64,000 nucleotides of DNA from positions 17,813,001 to 17,877,000 of the forward strand of contig CM077649.1 in NCBI GenBank assembly GCA_039707465.1, in the 5' to 3' direction. This document shows positions 10,962 to 23,710 of this stretch, in pieces. The position numbers and the translations under genes were made by a program. The notes under the pieces were generated by a model. The model did no database searches. It worked only from the letters and a program-made list of their open reading frames with translations, and was not told the origin of the DNA. Numbering within the stretch: position 1 is the first letter of the stretch; each line of letters opens with the position of its first letter. The DNA is from Rhabdophis nuchalis (lineage: Eukaryota; Chordata; Lepidosauria; Squamata; Natricidae).

Positions 10962-11308
10962 CAGGGGTCCCCAACCCCAGGGCTGCGGACCGGTGCCGGT
11001 TCGTGGCTTGATAAGAACCGGGCCGCAGTGAGCAGTGCAACTCTTAGAAAGGGCCGGAGAGGAGGAGGAGGAGGGAGGAGGGGGTAGCCCCCTGAGCAGA
11101 GCGCGCACCGGGGGCAGGAGAGCACAGGCGTGGCAGCTCACGCCGTTGGCTCGAGAGGGGCGAGTGAGCCAACTCACGCACACCCACGTGTGCGCATGCG
11201 CTGCCTGTTCCCGCTCCCTCGCTACGCCGGCCGAGCCGTGGCCACCAGTCCGTGGAATTTTTTTAACAAGATACCTGTGCCTGGTGCCAAAAAGGTTGGG
11301 GATCGCTG
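10962..11308. mobile_element. Nonautonomous hAT element with exact 8-bp TSD
   Basis: The termini CAGGGGTCCCCAACC and GGTTGGGGATCGCTG are inverted repeats. CTGTAATG is duplicated exactly at 10954-10961 and 11309-11316. The GC-rich interior with GGACCGG/GGGCCGC motifs belongs to the same family as the much longer element at 28660-30392. Confidence 0.93.
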
Positions 11309-11316
11309 CTGTAATG

Positions 11317-11784
11317 CAATGCTTCTGTGTGTATAACTCTGTGCAATAAATTTTGGCCAACCTTTCCTTCATATCCATCACAATTGTGCATTACGCTACA
11401 TTATTTTGTTTCAGTGAATCTGCAGATGCCTTAAAAGAGTCTTTGTAATGATCAAGGACTTCAATTAGCAGTCTGGTAAGAAATTTGATGATCACACCCA
11501 ACGTTTTCTCCACCTGCGTCATCATCTGCCTTTAATTTTCATTCCCTCTTTCCCTACTTCAGCTTTACAGAGTCATCCAATCCTTTGTAGAAACATTGAT
11601 TTATATGCCTGGGTGATCATTGACAAGTGATTGTAATGGGAGGAGAGATCCATTCCAGTTGTGAATGGACTTCCTTGAAAATAATTTTGAATTTTTAGAG
11701 TACAGTTAAACCTTTATGAATTATGGTCATTGTTCTTTTAAGAAGGTAAAGGATCTTTGTTTGGAACTCATATTGTATTATTTA
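11317..11784. other. No recognised feature
   Basis: Nothing supported here. Confidence 0.4.
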
Positions 11785-12559
11785 TTATTTATTTTTCAAA
11801 TTTATAAGCTGCACCCATCTCACCACAGAGGGACTCGGGGCGGCACACAGGGAATATAAAATATAAATACATAGATATACAAAATAAAACGTTCATTAAA
11901 ACTCAATTAAATTAATCCACCCTGCGCTAAAAACCCATATTAAAACCCCTGAATTAAAACTTTGGTACCTAAAGGCAGTACAGTGTCGAGTAAAATCATG
12001 CCAGGCCGGCTTGTTGGAAGAAGTGCGTTTTTAACCGCTAGCGGAACAGGCGGAGGTCCAAGATGACACGGAGTTCAGGGGGGAGAGCGTTCCAGAGGGT
12101 TGGGCCCATCACAGAGAAGGCTCTACCCCTGGGCGTCGCCAACCGGCATTGCCTGGTTGACGGCACCCAGAGTAGACCCTCTGTGCGAGTGTATCAGTCG
12201 TAGGGACGTATGGGGCAGTAGACGGTCTCGTAGGTAGCTAGGCCCCGAGCCATGGAGCACCTTGAAGATGGTCATCACAACCTTGTAACGTACCCGGAAG
12301 GTCACAGGCAGCCAGTGCAGCTCACGCAGGAGCGGTGTTATGTGGGATTGCCTTGAGGCACCCGTAATCACCCACGCGGCCACATTCTGGACCAACTGCA
12401 ACCTCTGAATGCATCTCAAGGGGAGCCCCATGTAGAGAGCGTTACAGTAGTCCAGACAAGAGGTCACGACTACTTGTGTGACTGTGCGAAGGGCCTCCCG
12501 GTCAAGTAAGGGACGCAATTGGTGGACCAGGCGAACCTGGTCGGTAGATAGTAGTTGTT
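11785..12559 (-). mobile_element. L2/CR1-group LINE, 3' 775 bp, antisense
   Basis: The minus strand 12518-12123 is open and encodes LDYCNALYMGLPLRC, ITPLLRELHWLPVTFRVRYK and HGSGPSYLRDRLLPHTSLR, the conserved C-terminal segment of this LINE. The 3' UTR (antisense GACTCGGGGCGGC) and an AAAT-type tail follow at 11785-11850. It is 5' truncated near 12559. Confidence 0.92.
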
Positions 12560-14925
12560 CAGCCTGTAGTTAGGAAAAAAAGATGAAACACATAATGGAA
12601 TTGGTTTTCTTTGGCCATGGGAGTTTTGATTTTATTAGGGCTATTGGCTTTTGTTGTGTTTACATCCATTATTATTGTAAACCACGTGGAGTTTTTGGAA
12701 CTAGTTAGTACTGGAATACATGAAATGAAAATATTTTGTTTGCTGTGCTGCTCTTCATTCAATTTGATGATACCGTGGAATTTTTCATGTGCAAGACTGA
12801 ATAGTTATTACTGTTAACAATATCAACAATAAGCACAACAACAAAAGCAGAATTTTAACAAGATATGGATTGCAATAAATTTATTTACTTCATATACTAG
12901 TTACGGACTGAAGATAAAAGGGAGAGAGGAGTGGAAAAAAATCCACAACTCCAGCAGGGGGCAGTAGGCTTCCATAGGCCGAAAAGCTTATATTGTAGGA
13001 GTCATACATTATTTTGTACCCTCAGTTTAGTGTTAAGCTTGGAAACATCATAAAATTCATGCTTTTTATCTTCTCTATAGAAGGCTGTTTGTCTGTTTTA
13101 ACCCCAAATGTACAAGTTCATTTAGCTATTTCCATTTAAGCAGGTAATGAATAAAACTTTTTGAAATTCTACAGTCCTCGTGTGCATTTTAGCTTACATC
13201 CCAATACAGTATTCAAATGGAATTCCATTTTTTTTTCTTTTTCGGAGTAATTAAGCTTTTCTATAGAGAAGCAATTATCTAATAAATGACCTGAACAGTG
13301 CTGGATTAAAATGAAGAGATACTCTCTGTCTAGTTGGTGGCCCAACAATAATTTGTAAGGACAAAGACAGATTTTGAATAGCTAATAAAGTCTAATCAGT
13401 TTTGAAACCATGGAAGCATTTAATAATAACATAGTCCAGGTCCTAATAATTTTTAGCAGCCACAGCCATATTCAAACCGCTATGACTGAAAGCATTCCAG
13501 ACTGCCAGTCTATTCGTTTCTAAAACATGTACAATGAATATTTATATGTAATTTGAATACTTTTTCCTTGTTTTTCTCTTTTTGGAATATATCCGTAATA
13601 CTATAATCATTGATATGTTTATATTAATGTGAACTGAGAGAACTTTTGGAGAACATTGTCCAATCTTTGTGCATTAAGCTGCCTTCACGCTGTCAAGGGA
13701 TAAATATCCTTTGAAGCAGATTGCACTTCCATGAAAAATAGAGTTTGTTTATTTGATTATTTATTCATTCATTTCAATCTTGAGAATGCCAATTGCTTGA
13801 TAGGAGCTTCTGGAAAGCTTTCATATAAAAGAAGAAAAATAAAGGTGAATTTTAAAACTTTGAGTCTTTTAATTTGTAAATTTTTAATTTTATTTTTAAC
13901 TGTACATTTAGTCAGGGAGAAGCTGCAGAAATCTATAGAACAAATTAATTATTATTAATAATTAATAATAAAGTCAAACAAAGCATGGGAGGGAAGAAAA
14001 CTACCCTTTCTAAGATGGAAATTGAATGCAAATAAGGATTAAAAAAAAAAGAGCAGAGACGAATACAGCACATGTAAACTGAATGCAGTACAAATAATTG
14101 TATTGATCAAGTGAGAAATACATGAAGTATGGTCTCTCATACAGTGTTTATATTAACAAAATAATTATTGAGTGCATAGAACATTTCTGTATTATGACTT
14201 CGTATGATAGGTTTACCCAGAGCATGTTAAAATTGTGTCTGAGTTAATCCAGTATAATTTTAATTTTGAGTCAACCTCCATGATTGAGTTTGTGGAAACA
14301 ATCAAATTTAAATCATAATACTAAAACTAAATGCTGACGCTAGTATAACGTGAAGATTTGGTGAATGCTGGAGAGGGCAAACTAGCCTACATGAAAGATC
14401 AAATGAAGAACAGAAATAAAGGCATGGTAAGACAAAGTATTGCATTGCCAGTACTTTAAAAAACAGCAGGCAAAGCAGATTAGAACAAGACCTAACAATG
14501 TCTGAGAACAGGAAAATTGAAGAAAGAGACCGAGGGGCTAATTCTGGCTGAACAAGGCAAAGCCTTAAGGACAAAAAGTTATAAAGTCAGAATTGAGAAG
14601 ATGGCAACAGGCAAAATATGTTGTCTCTGCAAAGAAACTGAACAAATAGAGACTACCTAGTTAATTCCAGCGAGAACAGACTGACAGTAAAAACAGCATA
14701 GCAAAATAGCAGCAATGGTGCTTTGGAACCTCTGCAGGAAACACCATTGGCCTGCAAGTGAGAACTAGTGGGACCACAAAATAGACAAAGTAATATAAAA
14801 TGAAGGAGCTAAACTGTTCTTCAACTTCTCTTTCTCTCTTATATGCTCTCTTATATATCTTGCGGGGGGGGGGGGATCACTTGTGACAGAGAGGATTCAA
14901 ACTGTTTCTGCTTCAGTGATCTTGA
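12560..14925. other. AT-rich sequence; weak LINE-like trace at 14400-14800
   Basis: Mostly unrecognised. Between about 14440 and 14800 the plus strand in broken frames resembles the post-RT region of a non-LTR element (a KAKQIRTR-like start, then Lys/Cys-rich words), but too weakly to classify. A ten-base G run lies at 14864-14874. Confidence 0.35.
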
Positions 14926-14929
14926 TTAT

Positions 14930-15722
14930 TTTGTCACTGATTTTGTCACTGCCGTGGCCAGGGAGGCCTTCTATCAGGTTCACCTGATACGCCACTTGCG
15001 CCCGTTTCTGGATCGTGGCGCCCTACATACAGTCACTCAAGCTCTTGTCATTTCTCGCCTGGACTATTGCAATGCTCTCTACATGGGGCTTCCCTTGAGA
15101 TGCACCCAGAGGCTCCAGTTGGTGCAGAATGCGGCCGCGTGGGGGATCTTGGGAGTTTCAAAATACTCCCATGTAACACCTCTCCTGCGCGAGCTGCACT
15201 GGCTGCCGGTAGCCTTCCGGGTGCGTTTCAAGGTTTTAGTGACCATATTTAAAGCGCTCCATGGCAGCTGGCCTGGTTATCTGTAGGACCACCTACTACC
15301 ACATACCTCCATTCGACCTGTCCGCTCCCACAGGGAGGGCCTCCTTAGGGTGCCGTCTGCCGGTCAATGCCGGTTGGCGATGCCCATGGGAAGAGTCTTC
15401 TCTGTGGCAGGCCCTGCCCTCTGGAATGACCTCCCCCGAGACATTCGCACTATCACCGACCTTCACCTCTTCCGCCGGACACTGAAAACATATTTCTTCC
15501 ATATGGCCGGCCCGGCATTGCTGCTATAGCTATGCTATTTTTAGAGTTGGGTTTTAAATTAAATTGGTCTTTTAGCACGGGCTAAATTATTTAATTTTAG
15601 TTTTAACTTTTGTAGAATTTTGTATTGTTTGTATTTTTGTATTTTTAAATTCCTGTGCGCCGCCCTGAGTCCCATTTTGGGAGGTAGGGCGGGATAGAAA
15701 TCTAATAAAGTAAAGTAAAGTA
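14930..15722 (+). mobile_element. L2/CR1-group LINE, 3' 790 bp
   Basis: The plus strand encodes FLDRGALHTVTQALVISRLD, YCNALYMGLPLRCTQRLQLV and TPLLRELHWLPVAFRVRFK in one frame up to a stop at 15284-15286; the remaining codons continue in another frame. The 3' UTR ends GCCGCCCTGAGTCCC and a GTAAA repeat tail. Confidence 0.93.
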
Positions 15723-15921
15723 TAAGAACTGTGGGAAAAGCAGCAAACCTGACTATGTAGAATCCTGAAGAAAGAGTGTGGAGACTCATGCTTGTAATGT
15801 TTAAGATCAAGATTACTACTACCAGTCAGGAAGCAGCCTTCGGCAATCTGCCTGTTCCTCACTTAACTTTTTGATTTTGTTTTCTGGTTCAATCTCAATC
15901 CATATAAGGAATATTGACTCT

Positions 15922-16866
15922 TGTTGTTAGTTGCGAAGTCGTGTCCGACCCATTGCGACCCCATGGACAATGCTCGTCCAGGCCTTTCTGTCCTCTACCA
16001 TCCTCTGGAGTCCATTTAAGCTCATGCCTACTGCTTCGGTGACTCCATCCAGCCACCTCATTCTCTGTCATTCCCAAGTACTTGAGTTTCCTCTTCAGGA
16101 TCTGGCCTTCTAAAAAGCTGTCAGGGTTGATCTCCTCTAGGACTGACCAGTTTGATCGCCTTGCAGTCCAATGGACTCACAGGAATCTTCTCTAGTATCA
16201 TATTCAAAGGCTGCAACTTGGAAAACCATAGCCTTGACTATATGCACTTATGTTGGCAGGGTGATGTCTCTGCTTTTTAGTATGCTGTCTAGATTTGCCA
16301 TAGCTTTCCTCCCCAGGAGCAAGCATCTTTTGATTTCTGGGCTGCAGTCTCCATCTGCAGTGATCTTGGAGCCCAGGAAAATAAAATCTGTCACTACATA
16401 TATTTGCCAGGAATTGAGAGGGCTGGATGCTATGATCTTAGTTTTCTTAATGTTGAGTTTCAAGCCGACTTTTGCACTCTCCTCCTTCACCCGCATCAAG
16501 AGGCTCTTTAGTTCCTCTTCACTTTCTGCCATTAAACTGGTATCATCTGTATATCTGAGGTTGTTGATATTTCTCCCGGCAATCTAAATTCCAACTTTTT
16601 TGATTCATCTAGCCCCGTCTTTGTCATGATGTTCTCTGCGTATAAGTTAAATAGGCAGGGCAACAATATACAGCCTTGTTGGATTCCTTTTTAAATTTTG
16701 AACCAATCAGTGGTCCCATGTCCAGTTCTCACTGTTAATTCTTGACAAAGAGACACATAAGGTGGTCTGGTACTTGTCTCGTTCTCAGTGTTATTTTTGA
16801 CAAAGAGACAAATAAGATGGTCTGGTACTCCCATCTCTTTAAGAACTTGCCACAGTTCATAAATGT
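15922..16866 (-). mobile_element. RTE/BovB LINE fragment with internal deletion, antisense
   Basis: Starts TTGTTGTTAGTTGCGAAGTC. The minus strand 16532-16248 encodes MAESEEELKSLLMRVKEESA, KVGLKLNIKKTKIIASSPL and FLGSKITADGDCSPEIKR of BovB reverse transcriptase. About 60 bp typical of the family are missing near 16070, and a 35-bp unit is repeated near the 5' end (16742-16776 and 16798-16830). Confidence 0.93.
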
Positions 16867-17883
16867 TCTTAAATTCTTATGGACTCTATGACCCTTCAAA
16901 TGTTGAGAACCATTCTCAGCAGCCTCAGCTAATAAGGAGATGGAGGATTTTCGTTTTGCAATATACTGTATGAAAAAAACCCAACTGGTTTCCAAACCTG
17001 GATTCAGATTCTCTTCCATAATTTGCATAATTATCTATCCATATTGCTTGCTTTAATATAAATGTTCTGATCCCAGAGCCATATAAAGCAATTTTCCATG
17101 TGTTCATCTATCTATAAATATGTTCCAAGGAACAAGAAGACAACAAATAATAAATATTCTAATTAATTATGAGAATATAGTGTTAAAACAACATTCATTC
17201 TTTTAGAATATAGCTCCAAGAAAATAAATTTGCAATTGAGAATAGACAACCAAGAATCAACTTAATAAAATAATTGTTAATTTAATAACACTAACTTTTC
17301 TTTACCAAATTAATTTAATTTAATTTCTAATGTTGCCCTAGGAAATACGTTATATGAATGTTAACTTGTCAGATTTTTTTTATGTCTATTTTTAATTTAG
17401 TATAAACAGAATGTGTCTTATCAAAGCCTTGTGTTATCACTAAACTTAAAATTAGAAAAATGTATGTGTATTTTTAAAAGAATATTCTAGGAAAGAAATA
17501 TCAGAGTTCATTGCCCAATTACTCTAATTTACTATGGACTCCAATTTATTCTTCAGTTTATTTAAAGCTTTCTAATTTTAAATCAGTTCTTTTCTGGTTT
17601 ACACCTAAGCTTAGTATTCCCCCTCCCTCGTTCCAATTAAGGTAGCATATTAATGTAGAAACGATTGAGCCATGAAAGGTTACGGAAATGCCATCTTATC
17701 CTAGATAATGTTTTTTGCTATTCTAAAGTTACTGGTTATGTTTCATATCTTTGTGTGTGCACTTGATGATAGCTATATGTTCACTTCCTGTGCGCCAAAA
17801 TGTCACCTTTCTTTTTCTAACAGCTCCATATACTTATTGTATATTAGTAAATTAGCAATTTAAACGTGCACAGAACAAGAGAA
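16867..17883. other. No recognised feature
   Basis: AT-rich with no supported gene or repeat. Confidence 0.45.
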
Positions 17884-18056
17884 TAATAATAATAATAATA
17901 AAATTTAATTTATAGACCGCTCCCTCTCCCCATGGGGACTCGGAGCGGTGCACAGGGAAGATAAAAGACAATAAATATACATACATAATTAAAAGGCAGA
18001 TTAAACATTATTCCTGTGCTAAAATTCCCAGTTAAAGTTCACTAAAGCTCCCCTGG
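17884..18056 (-). mobile_element. L2/CR1-group LINE 3' tip, antisense
   Basis: AATAAT repeats are followed by ATAGACCGCTCCCTCTCCCC and GGACTCGGAGCGGTGCACAG, the antisense 3' UTR of the family. Confidence 0.85.
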
Positions 18057-18468
18057 TGTAATGATCACAGTAATGCTTCCAAAACAGTGGCAACGGAGCC
18101 TGAATCCTGATTATTTTGTTTTAATAATAGGGTCTGATAATTTACATACCTTTTTTTATTTAAATACATTTATTTGGCCAGCTATCCTGCAAATTTAATT
18201 CCTGACAACTAACCAAGATTTTAAAAAATGTAATATAATTACCATGTGTATATAATAATACATTTCTCAAACAACTAAAGTCGCCCCTGAAGACTGTGTC
18301 ACCAGTAGTGAGTGTGTGCTTATTACTCTCTTGGCTCTGTTGGCTGGGAGAATATAGTGGGGGTGCTAGATTTTTCATCTCATATGCACAGGTTGAAAGT
18401 ATATCTGTTTGTACTTTTCCAATGTAGAAAAAACTTACATAATATGAACATGGATCTGTGCCCTAGGA

Positions 18469-18744
18469 CGGGGGTCTGCAAAGTCGGCTCTTTTAAGACT
18501 GGTGGACTTCAACTCACAGAAGTGCACATTCTAAGCAAATTATGCATAGTTGCCATCAAATAATCTCTGTGGTATTTTTGTTTGAAAAAAGCCAGCCTCG
18601 TTTGTTCTAACTCAGGGCCCTGCAAAGTCGGCTCTTTTAAGACTGGTGGACTTCAACTCCCAGAATTCCCCAGCCAGCAATTCCACAGCCATTCTGGGAG
18701 TTGAAGTCCACCAGTCTTAAAAGAGCCGACTTTGCAGACCTCTG
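18469..18744. mobile_element. Composite hairpin hAT MITE carrying 99 bp of the 62-kb locus
   Basis: TSD CCCTAGGA is exact at 18461-18468 and 18745-18752. The outer ends are CGGGGGTCTGCAAAG and CTTTGCAGACCTCTG. Inside, only the first 45 bp of a left arm is present. Then come 99 bp (18514-18612) that match 62243-62341 with one difference, including that site's TSD copy TTCTAACT, and then a second, nearly whole MITE from 18613. The element is therefore a mosaic of two MITE copies with a captured piece of host DNA. Confidence 0.88.
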
Positions 18745-18906
18745 CCCTAGGACTACTAAGCACATCTGCAAAGACCCAGACGTATTCAGACGATGATGTC
18801 CTTAATCTTGGCCCAATGACAAGTTTATGGTCAGAACAAAGTATGTTACGGTAAGATAGAAAAGGCAGTAAGAGATATTTGCCTTTTTGACAGCTTTGGC
18901 ATAGAC

Positions 18907-19245
18907 CCATGATGGCGAACCCATGGCATGAATGCCATAGGTGGCAGGCAGCACCCTCTCTATGGGCACACGAGCCATTGCCCCAGTTCAGTTCTGCTGC
19001 ACATATGTGTGCACCTCCCACCGGCCAGCTGATCATCGGGTCTCTGCTGCACATGTCCTGGAGTGGGGCGTGTGCAGGGGAGACCATGCACACATGCATG
19101 AGGGAATGTGTGGGGGACATGGGCATGTATGTGGGGTGGCGCATGTGGGGGCATGCACACACATTGCATTTTGGGGCGTCAGGCACATGCATTCGTGCAC
19201 GCGCATGCTTTGATCATTCAATCTGGAAAAGGTTAGCCATTACTG
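18907..19245. mobile_element. Nonautonomous hAT element with exact 8-bp TSD
   Basis: The ends are CCATGATGGCGAACCCATGG and GGTTAGCCATTACTG. GCATAGAC is repeated exactly at 18899-18906 and 19246-19253. The interior is rich in alternating CATGCACAC, which explains the many spurious His/Cys open frames on both strands. Confidence 0.9.
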
Positions 19246-19334
19246 GCATAGACCAACCAATGCTTACTATCCTCTATCAGACCAGCTGGAGTGTTGTCTG
19301 CGGTCTTGAAGGAACCTCTGGCAGCAGAACCAAT

Positions 19335-19812
19335 GTATATTTATATTATTTACTATTTATTATTTATTTTATTAGATTTCTAGACCGCCCCCTCTCCCCG
19401 AAGAGACTCGGGGCGGTGTACAGGTAAAAATTAAAACTACAAAAACCATAACAATACATATAAAGTTAAAATCAAATTAAATAGTCTCCTGTACAAATTT
19501 ATAAAAGTTAAAACTAGACCCATAAAACCAAATAAAATAATTTAAAATTATAGACTGGGGCGAGAAGCATGGAGTTAGTTAGGCCAAGCCGGCTAGATGG
19601 AACAGGTAGGTTTTGAGTTTCTGGCGGAAGGAGCGGAGGTCCGTGGTTGTTCTGATATCAGGGGGAAGGTCATTCCAAAGGGTCGGGCCCATCGCAGAGA
19701 AGGCCCTTCCCCTGGGCGTCTCCCGCTGGCATTGCCTAGTGGACGGCACCCGGAGAAGTGCCTCTCTGTGAAAGCGAATCGGCCGAAGGGATGTATGGGG
19801 CAGGATATAATA
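19335..19812 (-). mobile_element. L2/CR1-group LINE 3' end, antisense
   Basis: AT-rich tail, then AGACCGCCCCCTCTCCCC and GACTCGGGGCGGTG, then the antisense of the last coding segment (GGGCCCATCGCAGAGAAGGC). Confidence 0.9.
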
Positions 19813-20430
19813 TCTCTTATGCTTCTTATTGTACTTTAAACTGTATAGCTATAGCAAATAAACTTATTACATCACCCATACAAAAGCCATACTAAGTATG
19901 ATTATTGCCTCCCAATCCTAAACTCTTGGCTCAGCTGACCACTGCTGCCATGACAACCCAGATGCAATAAATCATAAACCTCTAACTGCAAAAGAAACCA
20001 GATGATAGAAAGTTAGGCGGAGATGGACATATTCACTAGTCCTCTGTCACATAAGTAAGAAAAAGAAACTATGCTTTGTTCTCTGTATCCAACCAACAAA
20101 ATATAAGTTTTGTTTTCAAAGATTGCTAGAGCATTTTGTAAATAGTTTATTTCTCTGGATTTCAGATGAGAAATATGAAATTTAAATATCAAAGCCAATC
20201 AGACAGAAAGGCAACTATTGTTCCTCACAGTGCTGAAAGCAAGTTAAATGCTACAAGAGTTCTATGGGTGGCCAATTTAAAATGGTAACAGTAATGTTTC
20301 CTATTCAGTGTCCCTTCTAGATCTCATATTCAAAATTAGGCATGTTGGATCTATGTAAAAACCCAGACTCCAGTGGGTAGCCATTGGCAGCTTTTGGACC
20401 CTGTTTTCCTTCCTCTCTGATGTTTCACTC

Positions 20431-20899
<469 letters not shown>

Positions 20900-20907
20900 T
20901 TTCACTC

Positions 20908-21867
20908 CATACCTTGTTCTGTTCATTGAAAAATAATTCGCCTTGTGCTGTCTTTTAAGATAAGATGTAATTTTGGCCGAAAGGAAAAAAAGCAATTAAA
21001 TGGATAATGATTTGTCGATAAGAGAAGCTATATTAAGAATCTAAAGCTATATTCTACTTTACTCATTATTGATAACAAAAGAGTGATGAACTTATACAAG
21101 AGTGTAAGAGAGGAAGCAAACAGATAGCAAATTATTACACGATTTAGCCCCAGTTTTGCCTACGATCTTTCATTCTGATTATTCTTATTTTTATCTGCTT
21201 TCAGACTGGTTTTGTTTGGCCTCCCATGATTTCTGAGCAAAACCAATGGCAGTTTCTCCCCCCAGTGAGGTAAATTCTGTTGCTCTCTTATTTTTTCAGT
21301 ACAGACTAAATGGTGCTCATTTTATAGTTCTTAAATCCCTCCCCTACCTTTTTTGTGGGGTGGAGGGAGGGCAAGAAGGCATGTTTGTTCTCCCATAGTT
21401 CATTCTGGATCACTTGAAAGGACATTATCTCGAGATGGATTGAGATGGTTCAGTGAGCTTTTGTAGCCTATTGGATCCTGGATACACTTTATTCTGAAGT
21501 CAGGTTGTAAAGCTGCTACGGCTAAGAAACTATTTCTTTCGTGTTCGCTAAAACCATATTGCATTGATACAAATGAAGTTCATTGCACTTTGAAGGCTGC
21601 TTTTTTCATTCATTATCTATTTATTATTCATTCATTATTAAGTCTTTCAGCAGCTTTGTTTTGTTTCCTAAGCTCCCCCCCCCCCTTTTCTAACATATCT
21701 TATTAACAAAAATATTCCATTTGCTTTTGTATCTTATATTTGTGTTCTTTGGAAACTAGATTATGAATCTATCTGCACCACAATTACTGACTCTATAAAA
21801 TAGTCAATTTATGCAAGCAAGGCTTGTAGATAGAAGGCAGTGTAAATACAAGATATACTATGTTATC
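20908..21867. other. No recognised feature
   Basis: No supported gene or repeat. Confidence 0.4.
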
Positions 21868-22260
<393 letters not shown>

Positions 22261-22511
22261 TATTGTGATGCTAGCCAGAATAATTTCTGGTATTCTTTGA
22301 TTAAACTGTGATTGACAACTCTTCACAGTGCGCTTATTTCAGATGGATACATTTTTCTCTAAATATTTTGTCTTGAAGTCATATTTACTTTAGGGCAAGT
22401 TAACGTTGCCCTAAATGTTATTAACATTGTTGATAGGGAGTGAGAGATCCAGTTCATGGTTGCAATACTGAGACCTGCAGGGATCAATAGTCTCCTTTTT
22501 AACGTCTATAT

Positions 22512-22926
22512 CAGGGCTTTTATGTTTATGTTTATTATTAAATTTGTATACCGCCCTTCTCCCTTGCGGGACTCAGGGCGGTGAACAGGCATCAATAAAA
22601 ACATACAAAAGACATCGATACATAAAATACTTTAAAAAAATATTAAATTGGGGCCCGTTCTAAAATCTAGATAAAAGCTCTTAAATAAAACCAATTAAAC
22701 CAATTAAAAGCTACTACACCAGGCTGGCCACATGGAATAAATGTGTTTTCAAGGCCCGACGGAAGAGGCGCAGGTCAGTGGTCATATGAAGGTCAGGCTG
22801 TCAAACTCCCGGGCTGCAAGCCAGATGCGTCACACACTGGCCATGTCCATGCCTGGTTTAGTGAAGGGGGAAAAAGTCCTGATACGTCACATGATGCCAC
22901 CATAACGACATCAGTTTGATACCTTG
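22512..22926. mobile_element. hAT element interrupted by a LINE tail in its own terminus
   Basis: CAGGGCT at 22512 is the left tip. A LINE tail (22519-22795) intervenes, and the hAT resumes at 22796 with GGCTGTCAAACTCCCGGGC and ends TTTGATACCTTG. The flanks GTCTATAT and ATCTACAG are degenerate 8-mers of the family's TCTA-type target. Confidence 0.65.
22519..22795 (-). mobile_element. L2/CR1-group LINE 3' end, antisense, nested in hAT tip
   Basis: TATACCGCCCTTCTCCCTTG, GACTCAGGGCGGTGAACAGG, then the antisense of LFRRALKTHLFH (AAGGCCCGACGGAAGAGGCG). Confidence 0.9.
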
Positions 22927-22929
22927 ATC

Positions 22930-23606
22930 TACAGGAAGTCATTGGGTGAGATAATCTACCACCACAGGATGAGGTACCATTAGTATGCTGATGATACTCA
23001 ACTTTAAATCTCTATCCTCATGACCAAGCGATGCTGTCACTGTCCTCTCATGGTGTCTAGAGATGGTGGGGATCTATACAGAGGACAATAGACCATTAAT
23101 GAACCCTGGTAAGACCAAGTGGATTAGGGTGCATGGAGCCTCAGAAGCTAGGACTTTAATATCATTATATGTGGTTGCACCAACCCAGATAGAAAGTCCG
23201 TATAACTTGGGGGTTCTTCTGGGTTTACAACTCCTGCTTGAAGAGCAGGTGATAGACATGGCTAGGAGAGTCAGGCAACTTTGTGTTGTATACCAGTTAT
23301 GCTTCTTCATGGATTAGGAGTCCCGTGGTCATCTCATGCTTAGGCTATTGTGAATATATATGCTATACACGGGGCTACTCTTGAAGAGTATTAGGAAGCT
23401 TCAGCTGTATTCAGTGTAGAATGCAGCTGCTCAGGCAGTTCTTGAGGTCTCTAGCATGACTCATGTTACACTACTGTTTCACGAGCTGCATCAGTTTCTG
23501 GTTGCTGTTTCCAGGTCCAGTGCAAAGTGTTAGTTATTACCTTTAAAGTCCTTCATGGCAAAGATTCATGGTATCTGAGGAGCCATCTCAACCCAATGGG
23601 AGAGGT
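22930..23606 (+). mobile_element. Older L2/CR1-type LINE fragment
   Basis: GTATGCTGATGATACTCAAC encodes the YADDTQL motif. Further on are the KTKW, LGVLL and KVLHGK words of the RT C-terminal half in broken frames. It is much more diverged than the other copies of this group. Confidence 0.7.
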
Positions 23607-23710
23607 TGTTGTGAAATCCAAAACATTAAAATATAGAAATGCAAACATGCAACAACAATTTAGCTTTGAATCAAAAAGGTTTATTTTTCCATGGTTATTT
23701 CACACAAGTG

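Noticed and set aside
18653..19427. Overlapping His/Cys-rich frames of 60-179 codons
   Set aside because: They lie within a CATGCACAC-rich hAT interior and appear in many frames at once, with no start context or homology that I recognise.
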